Shown here piece by piece: positions 1-7,051 of a DNA stretch of 14,252 nt (position 1 is its first letter; each line of letters opens with the position of its first letter). A program made the translations under genes and the position numbers. The DNA is from CAYLNK01 sp964384675. Lineage in GTDB: Bacteria > Acidobacteriota > Thermoanaerobaculia > UBA5066. Under the pieces are notes generated by a model. It did not search any database, was not told the origin of the DNA, and saw only the letters and a list, made by a program, of their open reading frames with translations. Where the stretch lies: positions 1 to 14,252 of the forward strand of contig CAYLNK010000158.1 in NCBI GenBank assembly GCA_964384675.1, in the 5' to 3' direction.

Positions 1-156
1 GGAAACGGCGAGCCCCCCGCGTCCGAAGCGCCGCACGCGATACCGGGTCGCCCGCACGCAGCGGGAGCGAGGAGACCGCCCCCTTCCCGGCGGATCGAAG
101 GATCTACGGCACTCCCGCCAGGATCCCCGGTCTCGTCGGTTTGGGACGGAGCTTCG
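1..156. other. Intergenic or flanking DNA, no gene seen
   Basis: This stretch lies downstream of the stop codon of the minus-strand ATP-grasp gene and runs to the window edge. I find no reading frame with protein-like composition and no hairpin followed by a T-run that would mark a terminator in either direction. It may hold the upstream or downstream region of a gene outside the window, but nothing can be assigned here. Confidence 0.5.
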
Positions 157-1365
157 CTAGGCCGTGGCGCGGTCCGGCAACGGCTGCGACGTGAAGAAGT
201 CGTCGTAGATCTTCTGGGTGTACTCGGTCATCAGCTCGGCGACCCGTGGGAGGCTCGGGGACGCGACCACCAGCCCCGCGTGGTGCTTGAGGGAGAGCCG
301 CCAGAACACCTCCGGCGCGTCGAAGACCGACAGGTCCGGCGTCTCCTGGCGCGCCAGCGAGACGAGGAGCCCGGCATAGTCGTCGCGATGCGGGGCGAGG
401 ACGTACGGCTCGGCCGGCGTGGAGATCTCGAGCCTCGCCCACTCGGCCCAGAGGTTCAGCCCGGTGGCCCCCTCGATCAGCTCGACGATGTGGGCGCCGC
501 CCACCCGGGCCGACGTCTCCAGGAAGAGGAGCTCGCCGCCGGCGTCGCTCTCGATGAACTCGCTGTGGGAGACGCCGCGCTTCAGGCGCATCGCCGTGAG
601 GACACGCCCGTTCAGCTCGAGGAGCCGTCGCTCCATCTCCGAGCCGCGCTCGAGCGTCATCGTGGAGAAGACGCGCCCCTCGTGAGCCACCTCCATCGGC
701 GGACGGCCGTAGCGGCTGGCCCGCGCGAAGCGGACCTCGCCGCCGTCCACGATCGAGTCGACGTGATAGACGGTGCCCGGCACGAACTTCTCGACCAGGT
801 GGAACGAGCGCTTGCCGCCCAGCATTTCCGCCAGCGCCCAGAGGTCCTCCTTCGTGCTGACCTTCTTGATACCGATGCCCCCGGCCTGGAACCGCGGCTT
901 GATCACCCACGGCCCGGGCACGGCCTCGAGGTACGTCGCGACCGTCGGGTCGTGGAAGAGCGGAACGAACGGCGGCACGGCGATCGCCTCGTCGGCGGCG
1001 CGGGTCCGCATGGCGAGCTTGTCCCGGAAGTGCCGGGCGGTCGTGTCGCCCATGCCGGGGATCCGCAGGTGCTCGCGGAGCGCGGCCGCCTTCTCCACGT
1101 CGAAGTCGTCGAGGGCCGCGACCTGGTCGATCCGCTCGCGGCGCGACAGGTGGCTGACGCCGTAGATCAGGTCGTCGAGCTTCCACTCCTTGTCGACGTC
1201 CGGCATGTAGAAGACCTCGTCGATCGACTCGCGCGGCCAGGCGGCCTGGTCGAGGCTCTTCGAGGTCACCAGGAGCACCCGGCAGCCGTCGCGCTTGAGC
1301 TGGCGAAGGAACTCGTGGCCCTTGTGGTAGCTGGCGAGGCAGAGGACGGTCGGTCGTTCGCTCAC
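157..1365 (-). CDS. ATP-grasp domain ligase, substrate unknown
   Basis: The 402-aa product is an ATP-grasp enzyme, a family that uses ATP to form an acyl phosphate and joins a carboxylate to an amine or thiol. Seen in the sequence: an N-terminal pre-ATP-grasp Rossmann-like part (residues 5-110), RDKLAMR with a nucleotide-site Lys (116), WVIKPR (153-158), EKFVPG (192-197), SHSEF (266-270) and the metal-binding end LETSARVGG (282-290). In the last motif Ser285 stands where many relatives have Asn. The start chosen is GTG at 1365, because AAGGAG lies 5 nt upstream of it. An upstream ATG in the same frame would add 55 Ser/Arg/Thr-rich residues that look like antisense translation of the neighbouring gene. 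The gene lies 19 bp downstream of the M14 peptidase gene, so the two are probably co-transcribed. Family assignment is firm. The substrate is not known and could be a peptide, amino acid or carboxylated metabolite. Confidence 0.85.
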   Translation of the reverse strand: MSERPTVLCLASYHKGHEFLRQLKRDGCRVLLVTSKSLDQAAWPRESIDEVFYMPDVDKEWKLDDLIYGVSHLSRRERIDQVAALDDFDVEKAAALREHLRIPGMGDTTARHFRDKLAMRTRAADEAIAVPPFVPLFHDPTVATYLEAVPGPWVIKPRFQAGGIGIKKVSTKEDLWALAEMLGGKRSFHLVEKFVPGTVYHVDSIVDGGEVRFARASRYGRPPMEVAHEGRVFSTMTLERGSEMERRLLELNGRVLTAMRLKRGVSHSEFIESDAGGELLFLETSARVGGAHIVELIEGATGLNLWAEWARLEISTPAEPYVLAPHRDDYAGLLVSLARQETPDLSVFDAPEVFWRLSLKHHAGLVVASPSLPRVAELMTEYTQKIYDDFFTSQPLPDRATA

Positions 1366-1384
1366 GTCGGCTCCTTGGCTGAAG

Positions 1385-3091
1385 TCACGCGGTCCGGTAG
1401 AGGAGGCGGAGGATCGGGTATCGGTTCTGGTGCCGGTCGAAGTACGGCGAGCGGCGGTAGAAGAAGTCGAGCCTGAGGCCGGGGTCGCTCCGGAAGGCCG
1501 CATCGGCGAGGAGCTTCTCCTCGAACTCACGGGCGAGGATCGGATCCTCCTCCATCATCCGGCGGGCGATCGGCTCCATGACGTACGTCTCGGCGTACTC
1601 CTTCCGCTCGAAGAAGCCGTTGAAGAAGCCCCACCTCACGAACGAGTCGGGACCGCGCGGCTCCAGGAGGTGGACGACGAGGCGCAGGGCCTTCTGGCCC
1701 ACCGGCACGACGGCGTCGCCGGGGGTCAGGCGCAGCCGCTCGGCGCTCGCGGCGACGCGGACCGTCGCCTGGTGGCGTCCCTCGTAGGGGTGGCCCGAGG
1801 CGTAGGCGTCGGCAAAGCGGTACCGCTCCACCTGCCACTCCTCGTCGCCCGCCTCCCGGCGCTCGACGCCGTGCGCGTCGAGGACGTCCAGGATCGAGGC
1901 CAGCTCCCGCGGGACGAGGTACGCCTCGGGGACGGAGACGGTCTCCTCGACGTCGGCGCTCCCGAAGAACGGGACCGTCACGTCGCGCGGATCGGCGAGG
2001 TAGCGAAGGACGGGACCTCCGGTGACGTCGCTCGTCTCGACGTCGGTGCGCCATCCCTTGAAGAGGAACGGCTCCGACTCCTCGTTCGCCTCCACCCGCA
2101 GGGGGAACGGCTCCGACTCGTGCCGATGCCGGTAGACGGTGGCGAGGTCGGCCTCCCGGTTGAGGCGGAGGATCTCCCGGTGGCGGTCGTGGAGGAGCTG
2201 CAGGATCGCCTCGTTCGAGGCCTTCGTCGAGAGCACCCGGTTCTCGAACGGCTTCAGAGAGTGCGTCTCCACCAGGAGCGCCAGCCGGTTGCGCGCGGCG
2301 AGGTAGCCGGTCGAGGTGCGCGGGGTGCCCGGGTGGTCCACGAGCCCGCCCTCGACCGAGGGACCTCGCAGCTGCACGTACGGCGCGGTGAGGAACCCCT
2401 TCTCCTCGACGTGGTGGGTCAGCGCCGGGATCAGCACGTCGGACGCGAAGGCCGCGAGGCCCGGGTCGACGTTCTGGTGGGTCTCGACCTGGTAGGTGAC
2501 GTGGTAGCGGTAGTCGGCGCCGTCGGTGGCGTGGTTGTCGATCACGAAATCGGGGCTCCAGGCCCGGAAGAGGCCGAGCCAGGCGCGCATCTCGGGTGAG
2601 TCGGCCTTGGCGTAGTCGCGGTTCAGGTTCAGGTTGAGGGCGTTCGTGCGCCACCCCTGGATCCGGGGACCGTTCTGGTTGGGGCGGCCGAACGGGCTCG
2701 ACAGCTCGTGCCCGTCGACGTTGAACACGGGGATGACGAGGAGAACGAGGCGGTCCAAGAGGTGGGCCTTCTCCCTCGTGATCAGGACCTCGCGGAGAAG
2801 GAGCATCGACGCGTCCTTCCCCTCGATCTCCCCCGCGTGGATCCCGTTCTGGACGAGGACGACGACCTTCCCGTCCCGGCGCGCGGCCCCCGGTGTGATC
2901 TCCCCGTCGCGCGCGGCCACCAGGCAGACGATCGGGTGTCCCCGGGGCGACACCCCGATCGGCTCGAGCCGGGCCTCGGGCGTGGCCCGCGCCAGCCGCT
3001 CGAGCCAATCGAGCGTCCGGGCGTAGCCGGGGGAATCGAGCCCGCCGCTCTCCTCGAAGGGCGTGATCCAGCCGTGCGGCGTTCCGGGCAC
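1385..3091 (-). CDS. M14-family zinc carboxypeptidase
   Basis: The 568-aa product belongs to the M14 metallocarboxypeptidases, which remove C-terminal residues or hydrolyse related amide bonds using one zinc ion. The zinc ligands are visible: His85 and Glu88 in NGIHAGEIEGKD, and His187 in DNHATDG. The catalytic Glu is probably Glu275 in LLVETHSLK. The FNVDGHE motif (123-129) and Arg158 in NLNLNRDY also fit the family. The catalytic domain covers about residues 20-310. The remaining 250 residues form a C-terminal extension that keeps good composition and ends in an aromatic-rich tail. The start is GTG at 3091, the first usable start after an in-frame stop. Its ribosome site is weak, and a CTG further upstream cannot be excluded. 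No signal peptide is evident from this start, which is unusual because many bacterial relatives are secreted. The gene is divergent from the respiratory operon and is followed by the ATP-grasp gene. Confidence 0.88.
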   Translation of the reverse strand: MPGTPHGWITPFEESGGLDSPGYARTLDWLERLARATPEARLEPIGVSPRGHPIVCLVAARDGEITPGAARRDGKVVVLVQNGIHAGEIEGKDASMLLLREVLITREKAHLLDRLVLLVIPVFNVDGHELSSPFGRPNQNGPRIQGWRTNALNLNLNRDYAKADSPEMRAWLGLFRAWSPDFVIDNHATDGADYRYHVTYQVETHQNVDPGLAAFASDVLIPALTHHVEEKGFLTAPYVQLRGPSVEGGLVDHPGTPRTSTGYLAARNRLALLVETHSLKPFENRVLSTKASNEAILQLLHDRHREILRLNREADLATVYRHRHESEPFPLRVEANEESEPFLFKGWRTDVETSDVTGGPVLRYLADPRDVTVPFFGSADVEETVSVPEAYLVPRELASILDVLDAHGVERREAGDEEWQVERYRFADAYASGHPYEGRHQATVRVAASAERLRLTPGDAVVPVGQKALRLVVHLLEPRGPDSFVRWGFFNGFFERKEYAETYVMEPIARRMMEEDPILAREFEEKLLADAAFRSDPGLRLDFFYRRSPYFDRHQNRYPILRLLYRTA

Positions 3092-3232
3092 GGACGGGAT
3101 CTTACGGGCTGGCGGGGAGCCCCGGGACAGGGCCGTCCGGAGGTAAGGAGACTGAAATGGTAATCAATTCGGATTTTTCTGTAGTGCACCTTGCCTATCG
3201 AGGGCTCCCGGGGCGGTATTCAAGCTACGCCC
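3092..3232. promoter_or_regulatory. Divergent intergenic region with AT-rich core
   Basis: This region separates the minus-strand peptidase/ligase unit from the plus-strand respiratory operon, so it should carry promoters for both. The segment about 3151-3187 is clearly AT-rich (for example GGTAATCAATTCGGATTTTT), unlike the rest of the window. Candidate plus-strand hexamers such as TGTAGT (3180-3185) match sigma-70 consensus only partly, and I could not settle on a promoter in either direction. A 7-bp inverted repeat, CGGACGG (3091-3097) and CCGTCCG (3133-3139), begins at the start codon of the peptidase gene. It could be an operator or be due to chance in GC-rich DNA. Confidence 0.4.
3145..3159 (+). 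promoter_or_regulatory. Strong ribosome binding site and ATG with no obvious gene
   Basis: AAGGAG (3145-3150) lies 6 nt before an ATG (3157-3159), one of the best ribosome sites in the window. The frame it opens starts MVINSDFSVVHLAY, then becomes Arg/Gly-rich, overlaps the CcoS-like gene in another frame and stops at 3393. It may translate a leader peptide, or mark an alternative start for the CcoS-like gene if a frameshift exists between 3185 and 3233. It could also be fortuitous. Confidence 0.3.
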
Positions 3233-3403
3233 GTGCTGGTGACGATCGCCCTCTTCGCCGCCGGGATCTGCCTGGGGATCGCCGGGGCCTGCGCCTGGGC
3301 GTGGGGGGTCAGGTCGGGTCAGTTCCGCGACATGGAGAAGACGAAGGAACAGCTCTTCTGGCCGGAGATCGCTCCGGACGACGGAGGTCGTGATGTCGAG
3401 TGA
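3233..3403 (+). CDS. ccoS: CcoS-like cbb3 oxidase assembly protein
   Basis: This is a 56-aa protein with one N-terminal membrane helix (residues 2-23, LVTIALFAAGICLGIAGACA) followed by a short charged tail. The junction WAWGVRSGQFRDME closely resembles the CcoS signature, in which a Trp-rich helix end runs into VRSGQF and an acidic stretch. In proteobacteria CcoS is needed to insert heme b and copper into the CcoN subunit of cbb3 oxidase. I chose GTG at 3233 because it places the helix right at the N-terminus, as in the family. A TTG at 3191 in the same frame would add 14 residues. The ribosome site at 3233 is weak. The end overlaps the Rieske gene by 11 nt, implying translational coupling. 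This is the first gene of the respiratory operon. A second protein of similar design is encoded at 9039-9218. Confidence 0.7.
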   Translation: MLVTIALFAAGICLGIAGACAWAWGVRSGQFRDMEKTKEQLFWPEIAPDDGGRDVE

Positions 3404-3866
3404 GTCGGTGAAGGACGGGACGGCGGTCAGCCGGCGCCGGATGCTGACGCTGACGAGCGTCGTCGGGCTGATGGGGGCGAACGCCGTCGCCTGGTTCTCG
3501 AACCTCCTCTTCTTCAAGCCGCGGGTCACCTACGGCGAGCCGTCCCGCTTCCGGGTCGGCAAGCCCGATGCGTTCCCGCTCGGGACGCGCCTGCCGCTCA
3601 CGAGGCAGCGGGTCACGGTCGTGCGGACCGAGGCGGGCATGGCCGCCATCTCGAACACCTGCACGCACCTGGGCTGCGTCGTGGCGACGACCGAGATCGG
3701 CTTCGACTGCCCGTGTCACGGCAGCCGCTTCGACCCCGATGGCGGCGTCCTGGGCGGGCCCGCGCCCCGCCCGCTTCCGTGGTTCAAGCTGAGCCTCGCC
3801 CCGAGCGGCGAGCTCGAGGTCGACACAGCCGCGCCGGTCCCGCCCGGGACGTACCTGAAGGTCTGA
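3393..3866 (+). CDS. petA: Rieske [2Fe-2S] protein of a bc-type complex
   Basis: The 157-aa product is the Rieske subunit, which takes the first electron from quinol at the outer (Qo) site and passes it to cytochrome c. Cluster ligands are Cys90 and His92 in CTHLGC and Cys106 and His109 in CPCHGS. Cys95 and Cys108 would form the usual disulfide. The N-terminus carries SRRRMLTL (13-20) followed by a hydrophobic helix to about residue 41, a Tat-type signal anchor as expected for Rieske proteins. The start is ATG 3393: GGAGG (3383-3387) is 5 nt away, whereas a GTG at 3390 would be only 2 nt away. After CPCHGS the sequence is RFD, so the Tyr that hydrogen-bonds the cluster in mitochondrial-type proteins is Phe113 here. 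Cytochrome b follows 10 bp downstream. Confidence 0.93.
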   Translation: MSSESVKDGTAVSRRRMLTLTSVVGLMGANAVAWFSNLLFFKPRVTYGEPSRFRVGKPDAFPLGTRLPLTRQRVTVVRTEAGMAAISNTCTHLGCVVATTEIGFDCPCHGSRFDPDGGVLGGPAPRPLPWFKLSLAPSGELEVDTAAPVPPGTYLKV

Positions 3867-3876
3867 GGGCCGGGCG

Positions 3877-5265
3877 ATGAGCACCGAACCCCTCCCGCCT
3901 CCGTCCCGGATCCCGAGCCTCGAGGGTGTCGGCCGGCCGGCGGCCAAGGAGCCGGGCTTCCTGTCGAACGTGGTGTCGCTCCCCGCGAACGTCTGGCGTT
4001 CGGTCTTCCGCAACCCGCTCCCGTCCTCCGATCTGGGCCGCTCCCAGACGACGTTCTCGAACCTCTTCCTCCACATCCATCCGATCAAGACGCACGCCCA
4101 CTCCCTGAAGCCCTGGTACACGATGGGCCTCGGCGTCATCTCCTTCAGCCTGTTCGTGATCCTGATCATGTCGGGCTTCCTGCTGATGTTCTATTACGTC
4201 CCGTCGGTCGAGCAGGCGCACAACCGGATGCTCGACCTGAACGGGACGGTCGCGTTCGGGACGCTTCTCCGGAACATGCACCGCTGGGCCGCGCACGGGA
4301 TGGTGGCCCTGGTCTTCCTCCACATGTTCCGGGTCTTCTACACCGGGAGCTACAAGCCTCCGCGGGAGTTCAACTGGATCGTCGGCGTGGTGCTCCTCCT
4401 CCTCACGCTCGGCGCGTCCTTCACCGGCTACCTCCTGCCTTGGGACCAGCTGGCGTTCTGGGCCGTCACGGTCGGCACCGCCATCGCCGGCTACGCCCCG
4501 GTGATCGGGAACGACATCCGCTTCCTGCTCCTGGGCGATCAGGTCGTCGGCCAGGAGGCGCTGATCCGCTTCTACGTCCTCCACGTGGCCGTGATCCCGG
4601 CCGCGATCACGATTCTCCTGGGCGTCCACTTCTGGCGGATCCGCAAGGACGGCGGCCTCTCGCGCCCGGCGGGCGACGACCTCCCCGAGGCGCAAGCCCG
4701 CTACCAGGAAGCCGCGATCGCCAAGCTCGAGGGGCTCGCACCGAAGGCGAAGACCCAGAAGACCCGGACGTTCGGGGTGATGGGGGTCGTTCGCGGGCCG
4801 TTCTCCAAGGTCGGGAACACGCCCGACAACACGGTCTTCTCGTGGCCGAACCTCTTCATCGCCGAGCTCTTCTGCTTCGCGCTCACCGTGCTCGTGGTGC
4901 TCGTGGTGGCGATGGCGTTCGACGCGCCGCTCGAGGCGCCGGCCAACCCGAACCTCCCGCCCAACCCGTCGAAGGCGCCCTGGTACTTCCTCGGCCTCCA
5001 GGAGATGGTCTCCTACTCGGCCTTCTGGGGCGGGGTCGGGATCCCCACGATCTTCGTGGTCGCGCTCCTCCTGCTGCCGTACCTCGACCGCTCGACCAAG
5101 GGGTCGGGCGAGTGGTTCTCGCGCCACCGGCTCCTGGCCACGTCGACGTTCACCCTCGTCCTCCTGGTGAACCTGGGCCTCATCATCATCGGGACGTTCT
5201 TCCGGGGCCCGAACTGGGGCTTCGTCGTGCCGTGGGAGAAACCCGCGGTGACGGCGCCCCACTGA
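3877..5265 (+). CDS. petB: Cytochrome b of a menaquinol:cytochrome c reductase
   Basis: The 462-aa protein holds both cytochrome b halves in one chain: an N-terminal four-helix heme domain and a C-terminal domain like subunit IV of b6f. By eye there are about seven membrane helices. Heme ligands are His135 and His149 in the second helix and His236 and His251 in the fourth. The second pair has 14 residues between them, the spacing of b6-type cytochromes, against 13 in bc1. The stretch from APANPNLPPNPSK into APWYF (354-371) aligns with the Qo-site region of subunit IV. The PEWY motif there reads APWY (367-370), so its Glu is missing. No Cys is seen near the fourth helix-A position that binds the extra heme of b6f. 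The first 75 residues are a cytoplasmic extension. GAGGG near 3865 can serve the ATG. Confidence 0.94.
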   Translation: MSTEPLPPPSRIPSLEGVGRPAAKEPGFLSNVVSLPANVWRSVFRNPLPSSDLGRSQTTFSNLFLHIHPIKTHAHSLKPWYTMGLGVISFSLFVILIMSGFLLMFYYVPSVEQAHNRMLDLNGTVAFGTLLRNMHRWAAHGMVALVFLHMFRVFYTGSYKPPREFNWIVGVVLLLLTLGASFTGYLLPWDQLAFWAVTVGTAIAGYAPVIGNDIRFLLLGDQVVGQEALIRFYVLHVAVIPAAITILLGVHFWRIRKDGGLSRPAGDDLPEAQARYQEAAIAKLEGLAPKAKTQKTRTFGVMGVVRGPFSKVGNTPDNTVFSWPNLFIAELFCFALTVLVVLVVAMAFDAPLEAPANPNLPPNPSKAPWYFLGLQEMVSYSAFWGGVGIPTIFVVALLLLPYLDRSTKGSGEWFSRHRLLATSTFTLVLLVNLGLIIIGTFFRGPNWGFVVPWEKPAVTAPH

Positions 5266-5274
5266 GGTGACGAC

Positions 5275-7047
5275 GTGAGAGCCGCCCTCGCGTTCATCTC
5301 CATCGTCGTCCTCGCCCTGCACGGCATCGTCTTCCGCAGCCAGCTGGTCGCGCGCTGGCAGGAGCACCAGCAGAAGTACTTCGACGAGGCGTCGAAGCTC
5401 TCCGACGACGCGAACGTCAAGGCGACGCTCCTGGCGCGGCGTCCCGCGATCGAGCAGACGATCGTGAGGAGCTTCGGGCCGGAGCGGGTGGATCGCTGCA
5501 CGACGTGCCACATCGCCGTCGACGACCCGCGCTTCGTGAACGGACAGCAGCCCCTGAAGACTCACCCGCCCATACCCGGGCACAAGCTCGAGAATTTCGG
5601 CTGCACGATCTGCCACGACGGGCAGGGGCGAGCCGTCGACGCCAAGGGGGCCCACGACAGCGAGGAGTGGCCGTGGCCGCTCCTTCCGAAGGAGCAGATC
5701 GAGGCGAACTGCGTCCAGTGCCACGCCGAGCCGGGCTGGACGGGCGCCCCGCTCGTGAACGAGGGACGGCACCTCTTCTTCGAGCGCGCCTGCTACACCT
5801 GCCACACGATCGGCGGTCTCTCGTACGGCTCGATCGGCCCGGAGCTGTCCGACGTCGGCCGGCGGCGCCGGGTGACGTTCATCCGCGGGAAGATCGAGGA
5901 CCCCCGAGCCACGAACCCGACCTCGACGATGCCGAAGCAGGACCTCACCAGGGAGCAGGTCGCCGCCCTCGTCACGTTCCTGAAGGCGCAGCAGGGCGCC
6001 AACATCGCCAAGGCCCCGCTCTCGAAGTTCCGCGCCGCCCAGGAGGAGCGCCCCAAGTGGCTCCCGCTCTCGCACATCGTCGGGAGCGAGGCTTCCCAGA
6101 TGGAGGCGAAGAGCGGCGTGCCGCGCGGCGAGGCGCTCCTGCCCAAGGTCGGCTGCCTCTCGTGCCACCGGCTCGAAGGCCGGGACGGGCGGGTCGGGCC
6201 TGACCTGGCCTTCACCTCGGCGCAGCGCGACCGGCCGTGGCTCCTGACCCACTTCAGCGACCCGAAAAGCGTCGTCCCCGGCTCGCTGATGCCCCCGTAT
6301 CCGCTGCCGGGCGACATCTTCGACGACCTCTCCGCCTATCTCCTCTCGCGTCCGCTTCCCGAGATCCCGGCCGATCCGGCTCAGCGCTATGCCGCGCTCT
6401 GCGCCCGCTGCCACGGAGAGAAGGGTCAGGGGGACGGGGTGATCGCGACGTACCTCGACCCGCGGCCGCGCGACCTCACCAAGGTCTCGTTCATGCAGTC
6501 CAAGAGCCGCGAGCGGCTCATCGCGTCGGTGAAGGCTGGCGTCCCGGGGACCTCGATGGCCCCGTGGGGCAAGGTCCTCGGCGACGACGGCTCCGCGGCC
6601 CTCGTCGACTACGTGCTCGGCACGCTGACGAAGGCGACGATCAAGCCGCCCACGAACCGGGTCATCCCGGCCGCCAACCCGGTGCCGGCGAGCGCCGAGA
6701 GCGTGGCGCGGGGGGAGGCGGTGTTCCTCGATCGCTGCTGGGGCTGCCACGGCAAGAAGGCCGACGGGCACGGCCCGAACGCCGAGGACATCCAGCCGCG
6801 TCCGCGGAACCTCAGGAACGCCCCGTTCGTGGCGTCGCTGACCTACGCGCGCCTCCACGAGAGCATCAAGTACGGGGTGCAGGGGACCGCGATGCCGGCC
6901 GCCGGCTTCGAGCTCTCTCTCGACGACAGGACGATCGGCGACCTGATCAACTACATCGAGAGCCTGAACAACAAGGGGACGACGAAGCCGGCCGCGGTGA
7001 CGGCCGAGCAGAGTGTCGTCCCTCCCGACGCGACGAAGGCGAGGTGA
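5275..7047 (+). CDS. Heptaheme cytochrome c of the bc complex
   Basis: The 590-aa protein has an N-terminal uncleaved signal anchor (residues 3-20) and seven CXXCH heme sites: CTTCH 75, CTICH 110, CVQCH 146, CYTCH 173, CLSCH 294, CARCH 376 and CWGCH 488. The first three lie in a compact N-terminal triheme region. The last four look like successive mono-heme class I cytochrome domains, with plausible Met ligands in TMPKQ (219), SLMPPY (339), SMAPWG (428) and AMPAAG (540). It sits where cytochrome c1 would be, 9 bp after cytochrome b and 4 bp before ccoN. I infer that it accepts electrons from the Rieske protein and passes them to CcoO in the periplasm. The start is GTG 5275, behind GAGGTGAC. 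The tail after about residue 565 is low-complexity. Domain boundaries are by eye. Confidence 0.9.
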   Translation: MRAALAFISIVVLALHGIVFRSQLVARWQEHQQKYFDEASKLSDDANVKATLLARRPAIEQTIVRSFGPERVDRCTTCHIAVDDPRFVNGQQPLKTHPPIPGHKLENFGCTICHDGQGRAVDAKGAHDSEEWPWPLLPKEQIEANCVQCHAEPGWTGAPLVNEGRHLFFERACYTCHTIGGLSYGSIGPELSDVGRRRRVTFIRGKIEDPRATNPTSTMPKQDLTREQVAALVTFLKAQQGANIAKAPLSKFRAAQEERPKWLPLSHIVGSEASQMEAKSGVPRGEALLPKVGCLSCHRLEGRDGRVGPDLAFTSAQRDRPWLLTHFSDPKSVVPGSLMPPYPLPGDIFDDLSAYLLSRPLPEIPADPAQRYAALCARCHGEKGQGDGVIATYLDPRPRDLTKVSFMQSKSRERLIASVKAGVPGTSMAPWGKVLGDDGSAALVDYVLGTLTKATIKPPTNRVIPAANPVPASAESVARGEAVFLDRCWGCHGKKADGHGPNAEDIQPRPRNLRNAPFVASLTYARLHESIKYGVQGTAMPAAGFELSLDDRTIGDLINYIESLNNKGTTKPAAVTAEQSVVPPDATKAR

Positions 7048-7051
7048 TGAG

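Noticed and set aside
280..1476. Plus-strand open frame of 398 codons opposite the ATP-grasp gene
   Set aside because: It has low-complexity Arg/Leu/Glu composition without motifs, while the minus strand shows clear ATP-grasp motifs.
1430..2599. Plus-strand open frame opposite the M14 gene
   Set aside because: This is an antisense artefact of high GC. The zinc-binding motifs are on the minus strand.
3155..3173. Possible FNR/ANR box (TTGAT-N4-ATCAA), expected for cbb3 operons
   Set aside because: On the minus strand TTGAT is present, but the second half reads ATTTC, matching only 2 of 5 positions. This is not enough to call a site.
3877..5265. Covalent third heme (heme cn) as in b6f and Firmicutes cytochrome b
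   Set aside because: No Cys is seen in the first helix region (residues 75-105), which would be needed for the thioether bond.
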